64,000 nucleotides of DNA from Sphaerisporangium fuscum. GTDB lineage: Bacteria > Actinomycetota > Actinomycetes > Streptosporangiales > Streptosporangiaceae. This document shows positions 16,629 through 23,939 of this stretch, piece after piece. The stretch is from NCBI RefSeq assembly GCF_018531465.1, contig NZ_JAHDTF010000044.1, positions 1-64,000 of the forward strand. The letters run 5' to 3'. Numbering within the stretch: position 1 is the stretch's first letter; each line of letters opens with the position of its first letter. The notes under the pieces were generated by a model. That model was not told the DNA's origin and did no database searches. It worked only from the letters and a program-made list of their open reading frames with translations. The position numbers and the translations under genes are program-made.

Positions 16629-17531
16629 TCAGGTGCCGGTCGGGTTCCGGCCGGCTTTCACGATCTTGGTGAAGGCGTCGGCGAGGAGGTGCCAGGTCTT
16701 GGTGAGTTCGTCACGGGCGGCGAGGACGTCGGCGTCGAGGGCACGCGGGTCGGCGCCCGTGGCGGCGATCTCCTGAGTGGTCGAGGCGGTCCAGGACGCG
16801 AAGATCTCCGGGGTGGCCTCCGGGTGGAACTGGACGGCCCAGGCCCGGTCGCCGAGGCGGTAGGCCTGGTTCGGGTACATCGTCCCGGTGGCGAGCGGCA
16901 CCGCGTCCGGCGGGAGGGCCGTCATGGCGTCCTGGTGGTACTGCACGGCGCGGACGGCCCGCGGGAGAGCGCGGAAGAGCGGGTCGTCGGACGCGGCCGG
17001 CAGCAGCGAGATCTCCCCGAGGCCCACCTCCAGTCCCGCGGCCCCGCGTTCGACCTTTCCCCCGCAGGCGAGGGTCATCAGCTGAGCGCCGAGGCAGATG
17101 CCGAGCGTGGGGACGCGGGCCTCGACCGAGCGCCTGATCAGGTCGCGGGTGGCGGGCAGCCAGGGGTAGCCCGTGTCGTCCCAGGCAGCGGCGGCGCCTC
17201 CGAGCACGATCACGCCATCGGGCCGCGCAGGACCGTCCCCGCCCACAGGGGCCTGGGCTTCGACCGGGTCACCGGCCGCGGGAACGCCGGAAGCGAGGTC
17301 GGCGGACGCGGGCCCATCGGAAGTGAGGTCACCGGCCGTGGGACCACCAGAGACGAAGTCCGCGGATGCGGGCCTGCCGGAAGTGGGGTCGGCGGGCGGG
17401 AGGGTGGGGAGCTTTTCGCCTAGGTAGGGGCGGACGACGTCGTAGGACAGTCCTGCCTCCGCCAGCCAGCCGGCGAAGAATCCCAGGCCGGCGTCGGCCT
17501 CGTGCTCGATGATCAGAACCCGCTGCTTCAT
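16629..17531 (-). CDS. Class I glutamine amidotransferase with repeat insert
   Basis: 300 residues from the ATG at 17531 (MKQRVLIIEHEADAGLGFF). The nucleophile elbow LGICLGAQLMTLACGG carries the catalytic Cys, and AVQFHPEATPE the His-Glu pair, so a functional type-1 GATase domain is likely. It matches free-standing GMP-synthase-like amidotransferases whose acceptor is unknown. Between residues ~43 and ~105 there is a low-complexity insertion made of about four 10-residue repeats of the form S-G-x-P-A-S-A-D-x-x, absent from typical members, placed on a loop before the DGVIVLGG strand. The 124-bp gap to glnE holds no clear element. Confidence 0.85.
   Translation of the reverse strand: MKQRVLIIEHEADAGLGFFAGWLAEAGLSYDVVRPYLGEKLPTLPPADPTSGRPASADFVSGGPTAGDLTSDGPASADLASGVPAAGDPVEAQAPVGGDGPARPDGVIVLGGAAAAWDDTGYPWLPATRDLIRRSVEARVPTLGICLGAQLMTLACGGKVERGAAGLEVGLGEISLLPAASDDPLFRALPRAVRAVQYHQDAMTALPPDAVPLATGTMYPNQAYRLGDRAWAVQFHPEATPEIFASWTASTTQEIAATGADPRALDADVLAARDELTKTWHLLADAFTKIVKAGRNPTGT
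17260..17395. repeat. 30-bp tandem repeat inside GATase gene
   Basis: In-frame units at 17290-17319, 17320-17349 and 17350-17379, a partial unit from 17380 and a diverged one before 17290. Each encodes ten residues on the minus strand (SGRPASADFV, SGGPTAGDLT, SDGPASADLA, SGVPAAGDPV). This looks like local duplication and is probably length-variable among strains. Confidence 0.8.
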
Positions 17532-17800
17532 GCCCCAATTATGGATGACCGAAACCACCACCTTGCCCCGGAACAGGCGATATAGCTGCCCATATACCTA
17601 TTAAGACACCCTTTCCCGCTCATTTCCAAGCAGCACCGTTATAGATGTGACCCACGCGACATCCGCCCACATACCCTGCAAAGAAGACCCACCCAGCTCG
17701 ACATAAAGCTCATTATCGGACAACTTGCTCCCTACCAGGTGGGGGCCTTTCGTGGCTAGAGTTACAGGCGGCAGGAATTCCGGTATTTCTGAGGAGATAG
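17532..17800 (+). promoter_or_regulatory. AT-richer divergent intergenic region upstream of Hsp70/GAP1 operon
   Basis: 269 bp without a gene and visibly less GC-rich than its surroundings, between the GATase gene and the GrpE-like gene. It contains AT-rich patches (ATATAGCTGCCCATATACC near 17580, TTATAGATGTG near 17640), a -10-like TAGAGT at 17757-17762 and a strong GAGGAG ribosome-binding site just before 17801. No HrcA (CIRCE) or HspR (HAIR) operator was found, so ordinary heat-shock control is not supported. Confidence 0.45.
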
Positions 17801-18436
17801 ATGGCGCCTTCCCCCGAAGAGCCGCACCCGCCTCCCTCCGAGGAGGCATCTCCCGGTGATTCCTCCCCTCCCCAAGGCCCCCCCGAAGGCCCTCCCGAGG
17901 GTGCCGGAGAGCTGGCCCGCCAGGTGGAAGAGCTCACCCGGCTGCTCACGGCCCTCACCGAGACGGTCCGGCGCGAGCACGATCGGGCGGCGCACCGCGA
18001 AGAGGTGATCGACCGGCTGCACACCGAGAACCAGCGCCTGCGGCACGGTCTCCTGGAGGAGGCGCTCACCCCGGTCAGGGCGGGTCTCTACCGGCTCCAC
18101 GACACCGCGGCGCGCGAGGCGGCCCGCTGGCAGGCCTCGGACCCTCCGCCCGCCGCGCTCGCCGGTCCCCTGCTGTCGGCGCTGGCCGACGACGTGGCCG
18201 AGGTGCTCGGCCGCACCGGCGCCGAGCGGGTCGGCGTCAAGCCGGGGGACGCCTACGACCCGGCCGTCCACCGCCCGGTCGAGACCCGGACCGTGGACGC
18301 GGACGCCGACGGGACGGTGGTGGAGGTGCTGGTCGACGGCTTCGCGCAGGGCGAGCGGGTGCTGCGCAAGGCGTCGGTGGTGGTCGGCAGGGCCGTGACG
18401 GACGGCAAGGACGATGACGACGAGGAGAGCGAGTAA
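17801..18436 (+). CDS. GrpE-like nucleotide exchange factor of Hsp70/GAP1 operon
   Basis: 211 residues. An acidic, proline-rich N-terminus (~45 residues) precedes a coiled coil at about residues 46-95 (LARQVEELTRLLTALTETVR...). A helical and then beta-rich C-terminal part follows (VHRPVETRTVDADADGTVVE, FAQGERVLRKASVVVG), matching the GrpE layout: the conserved 'G-Y-x-x-x-g-r-v-l-R-p-A-x-V-x-V' end is represented by DGFAQGERVLRKASVVVG. The C-terminus is very acidic. It ends 4 bp before the Hsp70 start, so it is presumably the dedicated exchange factor for that protein. Divergence from housekeeping GrpE is large, so the assignment rests on architecture and context. Confidence 0.75.
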   Translation: MAPSPEEPHPPPSEEASPGDSSPPQGPPEGPPEGAGELARQVEELTRLLTALTETVRREHDRAAHREEVIDRLHTENQRLRHGLLEEALTPVRAGLYRLHDTAAREAARWQASDPPPAALAGPLLSALADDVAEVLGRTGAERVGVKPGDAYDPAVHRPVETRTVDADADGTVVEVLVDGFAQGERVLRKASVVVGRAVTDGKDDDDEESE

Positions 18437-18440
18437 AGGG

Positions 18441-20024
18441 ATGGCTGTTCACGGGATCGACCTCGGCACGACGTACTCCTGCATCGCCTACGTCGACGAC
18501 GTCGGACGGCCGACGGTGCTGCGCAACCTGGAGGGCACCGACACCACCCCGTCGGTGGTCTTCTTCGAGTCTCCCGACAACGTCGTGGTGGGGGCCGCCG
18601 CCAAGGACAGCGCCGTGCTGGAGCCCGACCTGGTGGTCAGCCGGATCAAGCGCGACATGGGGCAGGACGTGCCGCGGGTGCGGCACGACAGGGCGTACAC
18701 GCCCGAGGAGATCTCCGCCTTCATCCTGCGCAAGCTCGCCGACGACGCCCGCACGGCGACCGGCGAGGACGTCGAGGACGTCGTGATCACCGTGCCGGCG
18801 TACTTCGGCGCCGCCGAGCGCGACGCCACGCGCAAGGCCGGGCACATCGCCGGGCTCAACGTCATCGACATCATCTCCGAGCCCATCGCCGCCGCGATCA
18901 CCTACGGCGTGCTCAATCCCGACCAGGACCACACGATCCTGGTGTACGACCTCGGCGGCGGCACGTTCGACACCACCGTGATCACGCTGAAGGGCGGGGA
19001 CATCGAGGTCGTCTGCACCGACGGCGACCACGAGCTCGGCGGCGCCGACTGGGACGACCGGCTGGTCGAGCACCTGGCCGAGCGCTTCCGCGCCGAGCAC
19101 CCCGACGCGGGCGACCCGCTGCTGGACAAGCAGTCCGAGCAGCAGCTGCGCCGTGACGCCGAGGACCTGAAGAAGACCCTGTCCACCCGCACCCAGCACG
19201 CCGTCCGCGTCGTGCACGAGGGCAGGGTCGCCACCGTCGAGCTCACGCGCGACGCCCTGGCCGACCTCACCCGCGACCTGCTCGACCGCACGATCGAGAT
19301 CACCCGCAGGACGATCGAGACCGCCGCGCTCAAGGGCGTCCAGAGGTACGACCACCTGGTGCTGGTGGGCGGCTCCACCAAGATGCCGGCCGTGGCGGAG
19401 GCCCTGCAGAAGGAGTTCGAGCTGGTCCCCCGCATGCAGGACCCCGACCTGGCGGTGGCCAAGGGCGCGGCGCTGTACGCCTTCGAGGAGACCTACCGGC
19501 GGCTGCTGCGCTCGGGCGAGCGCGAACGGGCCGAGGACATGGCGGCGCGGGCGGGCCTGTCGGCCGACCAGCAGGAGCAGATCGCGGGGCGCACCATCAG
19601 GACCGTCGCCTCCCGCGCCTTCGGCATCGTCGTCACCGACAAGGAGACCAGGCGGCGCGGCGTTGAGCACCTCGTGCACGCCAACGACCCGCTCCCCGCC
19701 TCCGTCACGCAGGACTTCTACACCGTCGACACCGGCCAGACCGGGGTGAACGTCGAGGTCATGGAGCAGGCGGGCAGCGCCGAGTCCGACGAGCCCGAGG
19801 ACAACGCGCTGATCGCCGAGGGCGTGCTGAAGATCCCGCCCGGCAAGCCCGCGGGGTGGCCGATCGAGGTGACCTTCGCGCTCGACGCCTCCGGCCTGCT
19901 CCAGGTGACCGCCCGTGAGCGTGAGACCGGCGAGGAGCTGGAGCTGCGCATCCAGATCGGCGGCATGTCCGAGGAAGAGGTGGCCGAGTCGCGGGCCGCC
20001 CTCTCCCGCGTCCGGGTCGGCTAG
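18441..20024 (+). CDS. Hsp70 (DnaK-like) chaperone lacking the C-terminal lid
   Basis: 527 residues from the ATG at 18441 (MAVHGIDLGTTYSCIAYV). The actin-fold ATPase is complete: phosphate-1 GIDLGTTYS, phosphate-2 VYDLGGGTFDTTVI, adenosine motif LVLVGGSTKMPAV. A beta-sandwich substrate-binding domain follows from about residue 385 (GKPAGWPIEVTFALDASGLLQVTA). The protein stops near residue 527, whereas housekeeping DnaK is ~610-640, so most of the helical lid and the C-terminal tail are missing. A short insert with Arg/Glu-rich helix (residues ~355-385) precedes the SBD. Linked genes are not dnaJ or hspR but GTPases, pointing to a specialised role. Confidence 0.9.
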   Translation: MAVHGIDLGTTYSCIAYVDDVGRPTVLRNLEGTDTTPSVVFFESPDNVVVGAAAKDSAVLEPDLVVSRIKRDMGQDVPRVRHDRAYTPEEISAFILRKLADDARTATGEDVEDVVITVPAYFGAAERDATRKAGHIAGLNVIDIISEPIAAAITYGVLNPDQDHTILVYDLGGGTFDTTVITLKGGDIEVVCTDGDHELGGADWDDRLVEHLAERFRAEHPDAGDPLLDKQSEQQLRRDAEDLKKTLSTRTQHAVRVVHEGRVATVELTRDALADLTRDLLDRTIEITRRTIETAALKGVQRYDHLVLVGGSTKMPAVAEALQKEFELVPRMQDPDLAVAKGAALYAFEETYRRLLRSGERERAEDMAARAGLSADQQEQIAGRTIRTVASRAFGIVVTDKETRRRGVEHLVHANDPLPASVTQDFYTVDTGQTGVNVEVMEQAGSAESDEPEDNALIAEGVLKIPPGKPAGWPIEVTFALDASGLLQVTARERETGEELELRIQIGGMSEEEVAESRAALSRVRVG

Positions 20025-20036
20025 CCGGGCGGCCGC

Positions 20037-22610
20037 GTGGCGTTCGACGAGCAGCGTTACACCCGTGAGGTCCTGGAGCCCGCGCGCGAGGCGGGCGGGC
20101 TCCCGCCGGAGGGCCTGCGCGCCCGCTACCAGCTGAGCGAGGCGATGAACGCGGCGGAGGTGACCGAGACCGTCAGGCAGGTCCGCCAGTGCTGGCGCCG
20201 GGCGCGCGGCATGCTCAAGTACAAGCGGCTCGCCGACCGCCTGGAGGCCGACCACGCGCGGATGGCGCCGATCTTCTCGGCCGCCGCCGAGGGGGACCTG
20301 GGGCCGTTGCGCGAGGCGCTGGGCGAGGCCGAGGGCCGTGCGGAGCGCCGGCTGCGCGACGCCCGCCGCCGCCTGGACGACGCCGCGGGCACCCTGCGCA
20401 TGCTGTCGCCCGCCCTGGTGGCCACGATCGCCCGTTCGAGCGGCGTCACTCCCGAGGAGGCCGCGCGCCTCGCGGCCGAGCGGTCGATCGAGGTCCGGGC
20501 TCCCGACCCGCTGCCCGCCTCCGCCCCCTACGCGGGGTACGGCAGGGCGCGTGAGGCGCTCGACACGCTCGGCATGGGCCACCTGGGCCGTTTCGTGTTC
20601 GGCGAGCGCTGCGCGGGGATGCGGATGCCGGCCGGCGATTCCGCGGCACGGCCGGGCGGGTCCGTCAGGGTGCCGGACGGCGGGACGGTGGAGGATGCGA
20701 TCAAGGACGCCGAGCGCCACTGGGCGGCCCGTACGCGGGGCCCGTGGACGACGAGCGCCGACACCGTGCTCGCGGCCCTGCGCGGCTCCCACGACCCGTC
20801 GGCGCTGATCCTGTACGACGTCGTGACGCGCCTGCGCGAGCGGGTCCGGGAGCATCCGTACGACGACACGCTGCTGCGGCACGCCACCACCGAGCTCGAC
20901 CTGGCGCCCGAGGACGCCCGCAGGCTGGTCTTCGCCGTCCGCGCGGAGGGCGGCGCCGTCGCGGGCGGGCCGTCGGCGCGGCTGCGCGAGCTGGTCGACG
21001 CCGGGGAGATCCACGCGGCGGCCGACTTCGCCGAGGCGCTCGAGCCGGGCGCCCTCACCGGCGAGGCCGCCGAGCTCGCCGTGGAGGTGCGGGCGCGGCT
21101 GGCGCGGGCCGTGCAGCTCAGGGAGCGGGCGCGGGCGGCGCTGGACCCCGACGAGGCGTGGCTGGCCCTGCGCGACGCCCTGCAGCGCGTCCCCGACCTG
21201 CCGGGCGCGGCCGAGCTGCTCGCCCGCCTGGCCCCCTACCCGGCGCGGACGCTGCGCGTGGAGGTGCGCGACGACGCGGTCGACCTGCTGTGGCAGCCGT
21301 CGCCGTCGCGGGCGGGGCGCATCGTCTACGACGTGTACCGCAACGGCGTGCCGCTCTCGTCCACCGAGCGCACCTCCGCGCGCGACGAGCGGCCGCCCGT
21401 CAACGAGCCGCTGGCGTACTGGGTGGTGGCCCGCCGCGACGAGGCCGCGTCCACGCCCTGCACCGCCGCTCCGCTGATCGTGCGGCCCGAGCCCGGGGAC
21501 GTCCGGCTGACGGCGGGCGACGGCGTGGTGTCGGGGCGGTGGGCCCGTCCGGAGGAGGCCGCCAGGGTGGTGGTGATCCGCGACGGACGGGCGATCGCCG
21601 CCGGGGACACCGGGTTCCTCGACAGGGACGTGGTCAACGGCACGAGCTACACCTACCTCGTCGCCGCCTGCTACCCGGCGCCGGAGGGGGAGGTCCTGAC
21701 ACCGGGGGTGCGGCGCACCGTCACCCCCCGGGGCCGTCCCCGGCCGGTCACCGGCTTCACCCTGGAGCCCGACTCCTCGGCCCCCGGCACCTACATCGTG
21801 CGCCACGAGGAGCCCCCGGCGGGGACGGTGGAGATCGTCGCGCTCGACGGGCCGCCGCCGTGGCCGGTGGGGACCACGGTCTCACTCGCCGAGCTGCGCG
21901 CCGCCACCCGGGCCGTCCCCGCCGTCCCCACCAGGGAGGGGCAGGCCGTCCGCCCGCGTCCGGGACGGGTCGTGCTGCTCGCCGTCACCGTCGCCGGAGA
22001 GCTCGCCACGATCGGCGCGCACCGCGACCACGTCAACCTCACCCCCGTGGGCGGGCTGACGGTCCAGCGGCGAGGCGCCACCGTGTACGTCGGTTTCGAC
22101 TGGCCGGCGGACGTGCCGGAGGTGGAGGTGCGCTGCGGCGGCCACTGTCTGCTGCTCAACTCCGCCGCCTACCGGGCGCAGGGCGGCGTACGGCTGGAGG
22201 TGCCCGAGCACCTGCCGGTGACGGTGGAGGTGGCGGCGACCACCCTGGTGCGCGGGGAGCGGGTGCGCGGCCCGGCGGCCGATGCGCGTCTCGCCGCGCG
22301 GGTCCCCGTCCACTACGACCTCACCCGTCAGGGGCCGGTGTGGCGGCGCTCGGTGGTGGTGGAGGTCACCTCCGACCCGCCGGTACGGCTGCGGCGCCTC
22401 CAGCTGGTGCTCAAACCGGGGCATGTCCAGCCGAAGTCCGCCGACGACGGTGTCGTGCTGACGTCCTGGACCGACCTCGCGGTGCCCGCCCGGCTCACCG
22501 TCCCCGAGCCCCGGCAGGCGAGGCCGTACTGGCTGCGCTGCTTCGCCGACGGGGACGCCCCGGACGTGGTGCTCGTCGACCCGCCGGTCCGGCGGATGAA
22601 GGCGGAGTGA
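20037..22610 (+). CDS. Large helical plus FN3-like repeat protein of GAP1 operon
   Basis: 857 residues, GTG start 12 bp after the Hsp70 stop. Not assignable to a named enzyme. Residues ~1-170 are helical and strongly charged, with a coiled-coil-like segment (GLRARYQLSEAM, RLADRLEADHARM). Residues ~175-395 are a second helical region. From ~400 onward there are about five beta-sandwich modules with fibronectin-III/Ig-like spacing and recurring Trp/Tyr (VDLLWQPSPSRAGRIVYDVY, VVSGRWARPEEAARVVVI, TYIVRHEEPPAGTVEIVALD, ATVYVGFDWPADVPEVEVRC). No signal peptide or membrane segment is visible, so these FN3-like modules are cytoplasmic. Position between Hsp70 and a GTPase suggests a scaffold or client-recognition subunit (inference). 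Confidence 0.75.
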   Translation: MAFDEQRYTREVLEPAREAGGLPPEGLRARYQLSEAMNAAEVTETVRQVRQCWRRARGMLKYKRLADRLEADHARMAPIFSAAAEGDLGPLREALGEAEGRAERRLRDARRRLDDAAGTLRMLSPALVATIARSSGVTPEEAARLAAERSIEVRAPDPLPASAPYAGYGRAREALDTLGMGHLGRFVFGERCAGMRMPAGDSAARPGGSVRVPDGGTVEDAIKDAERHWAARTRGPWTTSADTVLAALRGSHDPSALILYDVVTRLRERVREHPYDDTLLRHATTELDLAPEDARRLVFAVRAEGGAVAGGPSARLRELVDAGEIHAAADFAEALEPGALTGEAAELAVEVRARLARAVQLRERARAALDPDEAWLALRDALQRVPDLPGAAELLARLAPYPARTLRVEVRDDAVDLLWQPSPSRAGRIVYDVYRNGVPLSSTERTSARDERPPVNEPLAYWVVARRDEAASTPCTAAPLIVRPEPGDVRLTAGDGVVSGRWARPEEAARVVVIRDGRAIAAGDTGFLDRDVVNGTSYTYLVAACYPAPEGEVLTPGVRRTVTPRGRPRPVTGFTLEPDSSAPGTYIVRHEEPPAGTVEIVALDGPPPWPVGTTVSLAELRAATRAVPAVPTREGQAVRPRPGRVVLLAVTVAGELATIGAHRDHVNLTPVGGLTVQRRGATVYVGFDWPADVPEVEVRCGGHCLLLNSAAYRAQGGVRLEVPEHLPVTVEVAATTLVRGERVRGPAADARLAARVPVHYDLTRQGPVWRRSVVVEVTSDPPVRLRRLQLVLKPGHVQPKSADDGVVLTSWTDLAVPARLTVPEPRQARPYWLRCFADGDAPDVVLVDPPVRRMKAE

Positions 22611-22614
22611 TCCG

Positions 22615-23787
22615 TTGGTCGTCACCTGCCCCTTCTGCTTCGCCCGCCTGGAGCGGAACAAGATCGCATTCCGCTGCGCGGGCCGTGCCGGGCGCGGCGG
22701 CGGCTGCGAGGCGCGGCTGGACGAGACGCTGGCCGACTACCTCGGGTCCAGCGCGGCCGCGTCGCTGCCGCCGGTCTTCTCGGTGCGCAGGCCCGGCCGC
22801 CGGGCCGACTGCCCGCACTGCGGGCGCTCCACCGGGTGGCGGGTGTGCCCCGAGTGTCACAACCGGCTGCCGGCGGAGTACTGCGCCAACCCGGGCCGGA
22901 TCGTCGCGCTGGTCGGCGCCAAGGGGTCCGGCAAGAGCACCTACATCGCCGTACTGCTGCACGAGCTGACCAACCGGGTCGGCGCCGAGCTGGACGCCTC
23001 CCTCGTGGCCTGCGACGACCGGACGATCGCCCGCTACAAGCAGGACTTCGCCCGCCCGCTGTACGGCGAGCAGCGGCTGCTCAGCACGACGCGCCCGGCG
23101 GCGACCGAGCCCCGCGACCCGCTGGTGTACCTGCTCACGCGCACGGTGCCGGGGCGGCTGCGCAGCAGGACGATGTCGCTCACCCTGGTGTTCTTCGACA
23201 CGGCCGGGGAGGACCTCCGCAGCCGCGAGTCCACCGAGACCCACCTGCGCTACCTCAACGCCGCCGACGCCGTGGTGTTCCTGGTCGACCCGCTGGAGCT
23301 GCCGGGGGCCAAGGCCTCGCTGGACGGGCTCGCCCAGGCCAGGGGCGGCCTGAACGCGGGCGACCCCGACAGCGATCCGATCAACGTGATCAGCAGGGTG
23401 ACCGAGCTGCTGCGCGACCGTTCGGGGGGCGGGCGGCTGAAGGTGCCGGTCGCGGTGGCGCTCAGCAAGATCGACGCGCTGCGCGAGGGCATGGACGCGC
23501 AGTCGGCGCTGCACCGCGCCCGCGTCCCGTCCGGCACGCTCGACCTCGACGACAGGGACGCGGTGCACGAGCAGGTCAGGGCCCTGCTGGACGAATGGCA
23601 GGCGGGCATGGTCGACCGGTACCTGCGTCAGCACTTCACCGACTTCGCGCTGTTCGGGCTGTCGGCTCTCGGCGGCGTACCGGGCGCCGACCGGGTGGGG
23701 CCCGGCGGCATCCGCCCCTACCGGGTGGAGGATCCGCTGCTGTGGCTGCTGTACAGGTTCGGCATGCTCGCCGGGACGCGCCGATGA
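22615..23787 (+). CDS. Soluble zinc-ribbon GTPase (TRAFAC-like, DO-GTPase type)
   Basis: 390 residues, TTG start 4 bp after the preceding stop; the product begins VVTCPFCFARLERN. Two zinc-ribbon-like cysteine clusters precede the nucleotide domain: CPFC with following Cys near residues 5-30, and CPHCGRSTGWRVCPECH at ~66-82. GTPase motifs: G1 GAKGSGKST (~101-109), G3 FFDTAGED (~193-200), G4 SKID (~283). The SKID in place of N/TKxD still allows guanine specificity. No membrane helix. The order zinc ribbon then P-loop is shared with the membrane GTPase at the end of the operon, so the two form a paralogous soluble/membrane pair, matching the 'double GTPase' arrangement predicted with GAP1 proteins. 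Confidence 0.82.
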   Translation: MVVTCPFCFARLERNKIAFRCAGRAGRGGGCEARLDETLADYLGSSAAASLPPVFSVRRPGRRADCPHCGRSTGWRVCPECHNRLPAEYCANPGRIVALVGAKGSGKSTYIAVLLHELTNRVGAELDASLVACDDRTIARYKQDFARPLYGEQRLLSTTRPAATEPRDPLVYLLTRTVPGRLRSRTMSLTLVFFDTAGEDLRSRESTETHLRYLNAADAVVFLVDPLELPGAKASLDGLAQARGGLNAGDPDSDPINVISRVTELLRDRSGGGRLKVPVAVALSKIDALREGMDAQSALHRARVPSGTLDLDDRDAVHEQVRALLDEWQAGMVDRYLRQHFTDFALFGLSALGGVPGADRVGPGGIRPYRVEDPLLWLLYRFGMLAGTRR

Positions 23788-23933
23788 CCGGACCGGGGTA
23801 CCGCCGCCCGGATGGCGGGAGGGGTCTCGTCCGCGGGCACGCCGGCGGCGGGCGTGCTTCTTCAAGCGGGCGGACCTCTTCAAGCCGCCGGGCCTCCTCA
23901 AGCCGCCGGGTCTCCTCAAGCGGGCGGGGGTGA
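23784..23933 (+). CDS. Possible 49-residue Ser/Arg repeat protein
   Basis: The ATG overlaps the GTPase stop (ATGA, 23784-23787) and the frame ends 6 bp before the GAP1 start, so it fills the gap exactly and would be translationally coupled. The C-terminal half consists of tandem S-S-S-G/R-R units encoded by an 18-bp DNA repeat. No homologue is recognised. The alternative is that this is non-coding spacer created by repeat expansion, with translation of the GAP1 gene starting independently. Confidence 0.4.
   Translation: MTGPGYRRPDGGRGLVRGHAGGGRASSSGRTSSSRRASSSRRVSSSGRG
23857..23928. repeat. Four 18-bp tandem repeats before the GAP1 gene
   Basis: Units at 23857-23874, 23875-23892, 23893-23910 and 23911-23928, each of the form CTCYTCAAGCSGSCGGG. 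They are in frame with the short SSSRR ORF and end 11 bp before the GTG of the GAP1 gene, so copy number could change the spacing or coupling. Confidence 0.8.
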
Positions 23934-23939
23934 GGGCGG

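Noticed and set aside
13181..16672. Long plus-strand frame (1,163 codons) opposite glnE
   Set aside because: Antisense to a fully conserved glnE; repetitive Arg/Gly/Gln composition, no motif.
17725..17762. Sigma-70-type promoter TTGCTC ... TAGAGT
   Set aside because: The hexamers are 26 bp apart, too far for a canonical spacer, so only the -10-like hexamer was mentioned.
17532..17800. HrcA/HspR heat-shock operator before the GrpE-Hsp70 genes
   Set aside because: No CIRCE (TTAGCACTC/GAGTGCTAA) or HAIR-type dyad could be found in the leader.
18237..21806. Long minus-strand frame (1,189 codons) opposite Hsp70 and the FN3-like gene
   Set aside because: Antisense shadow of high-GC genes with no domain; the plus strand carries clear Hsp70 motifs and coupled starts.
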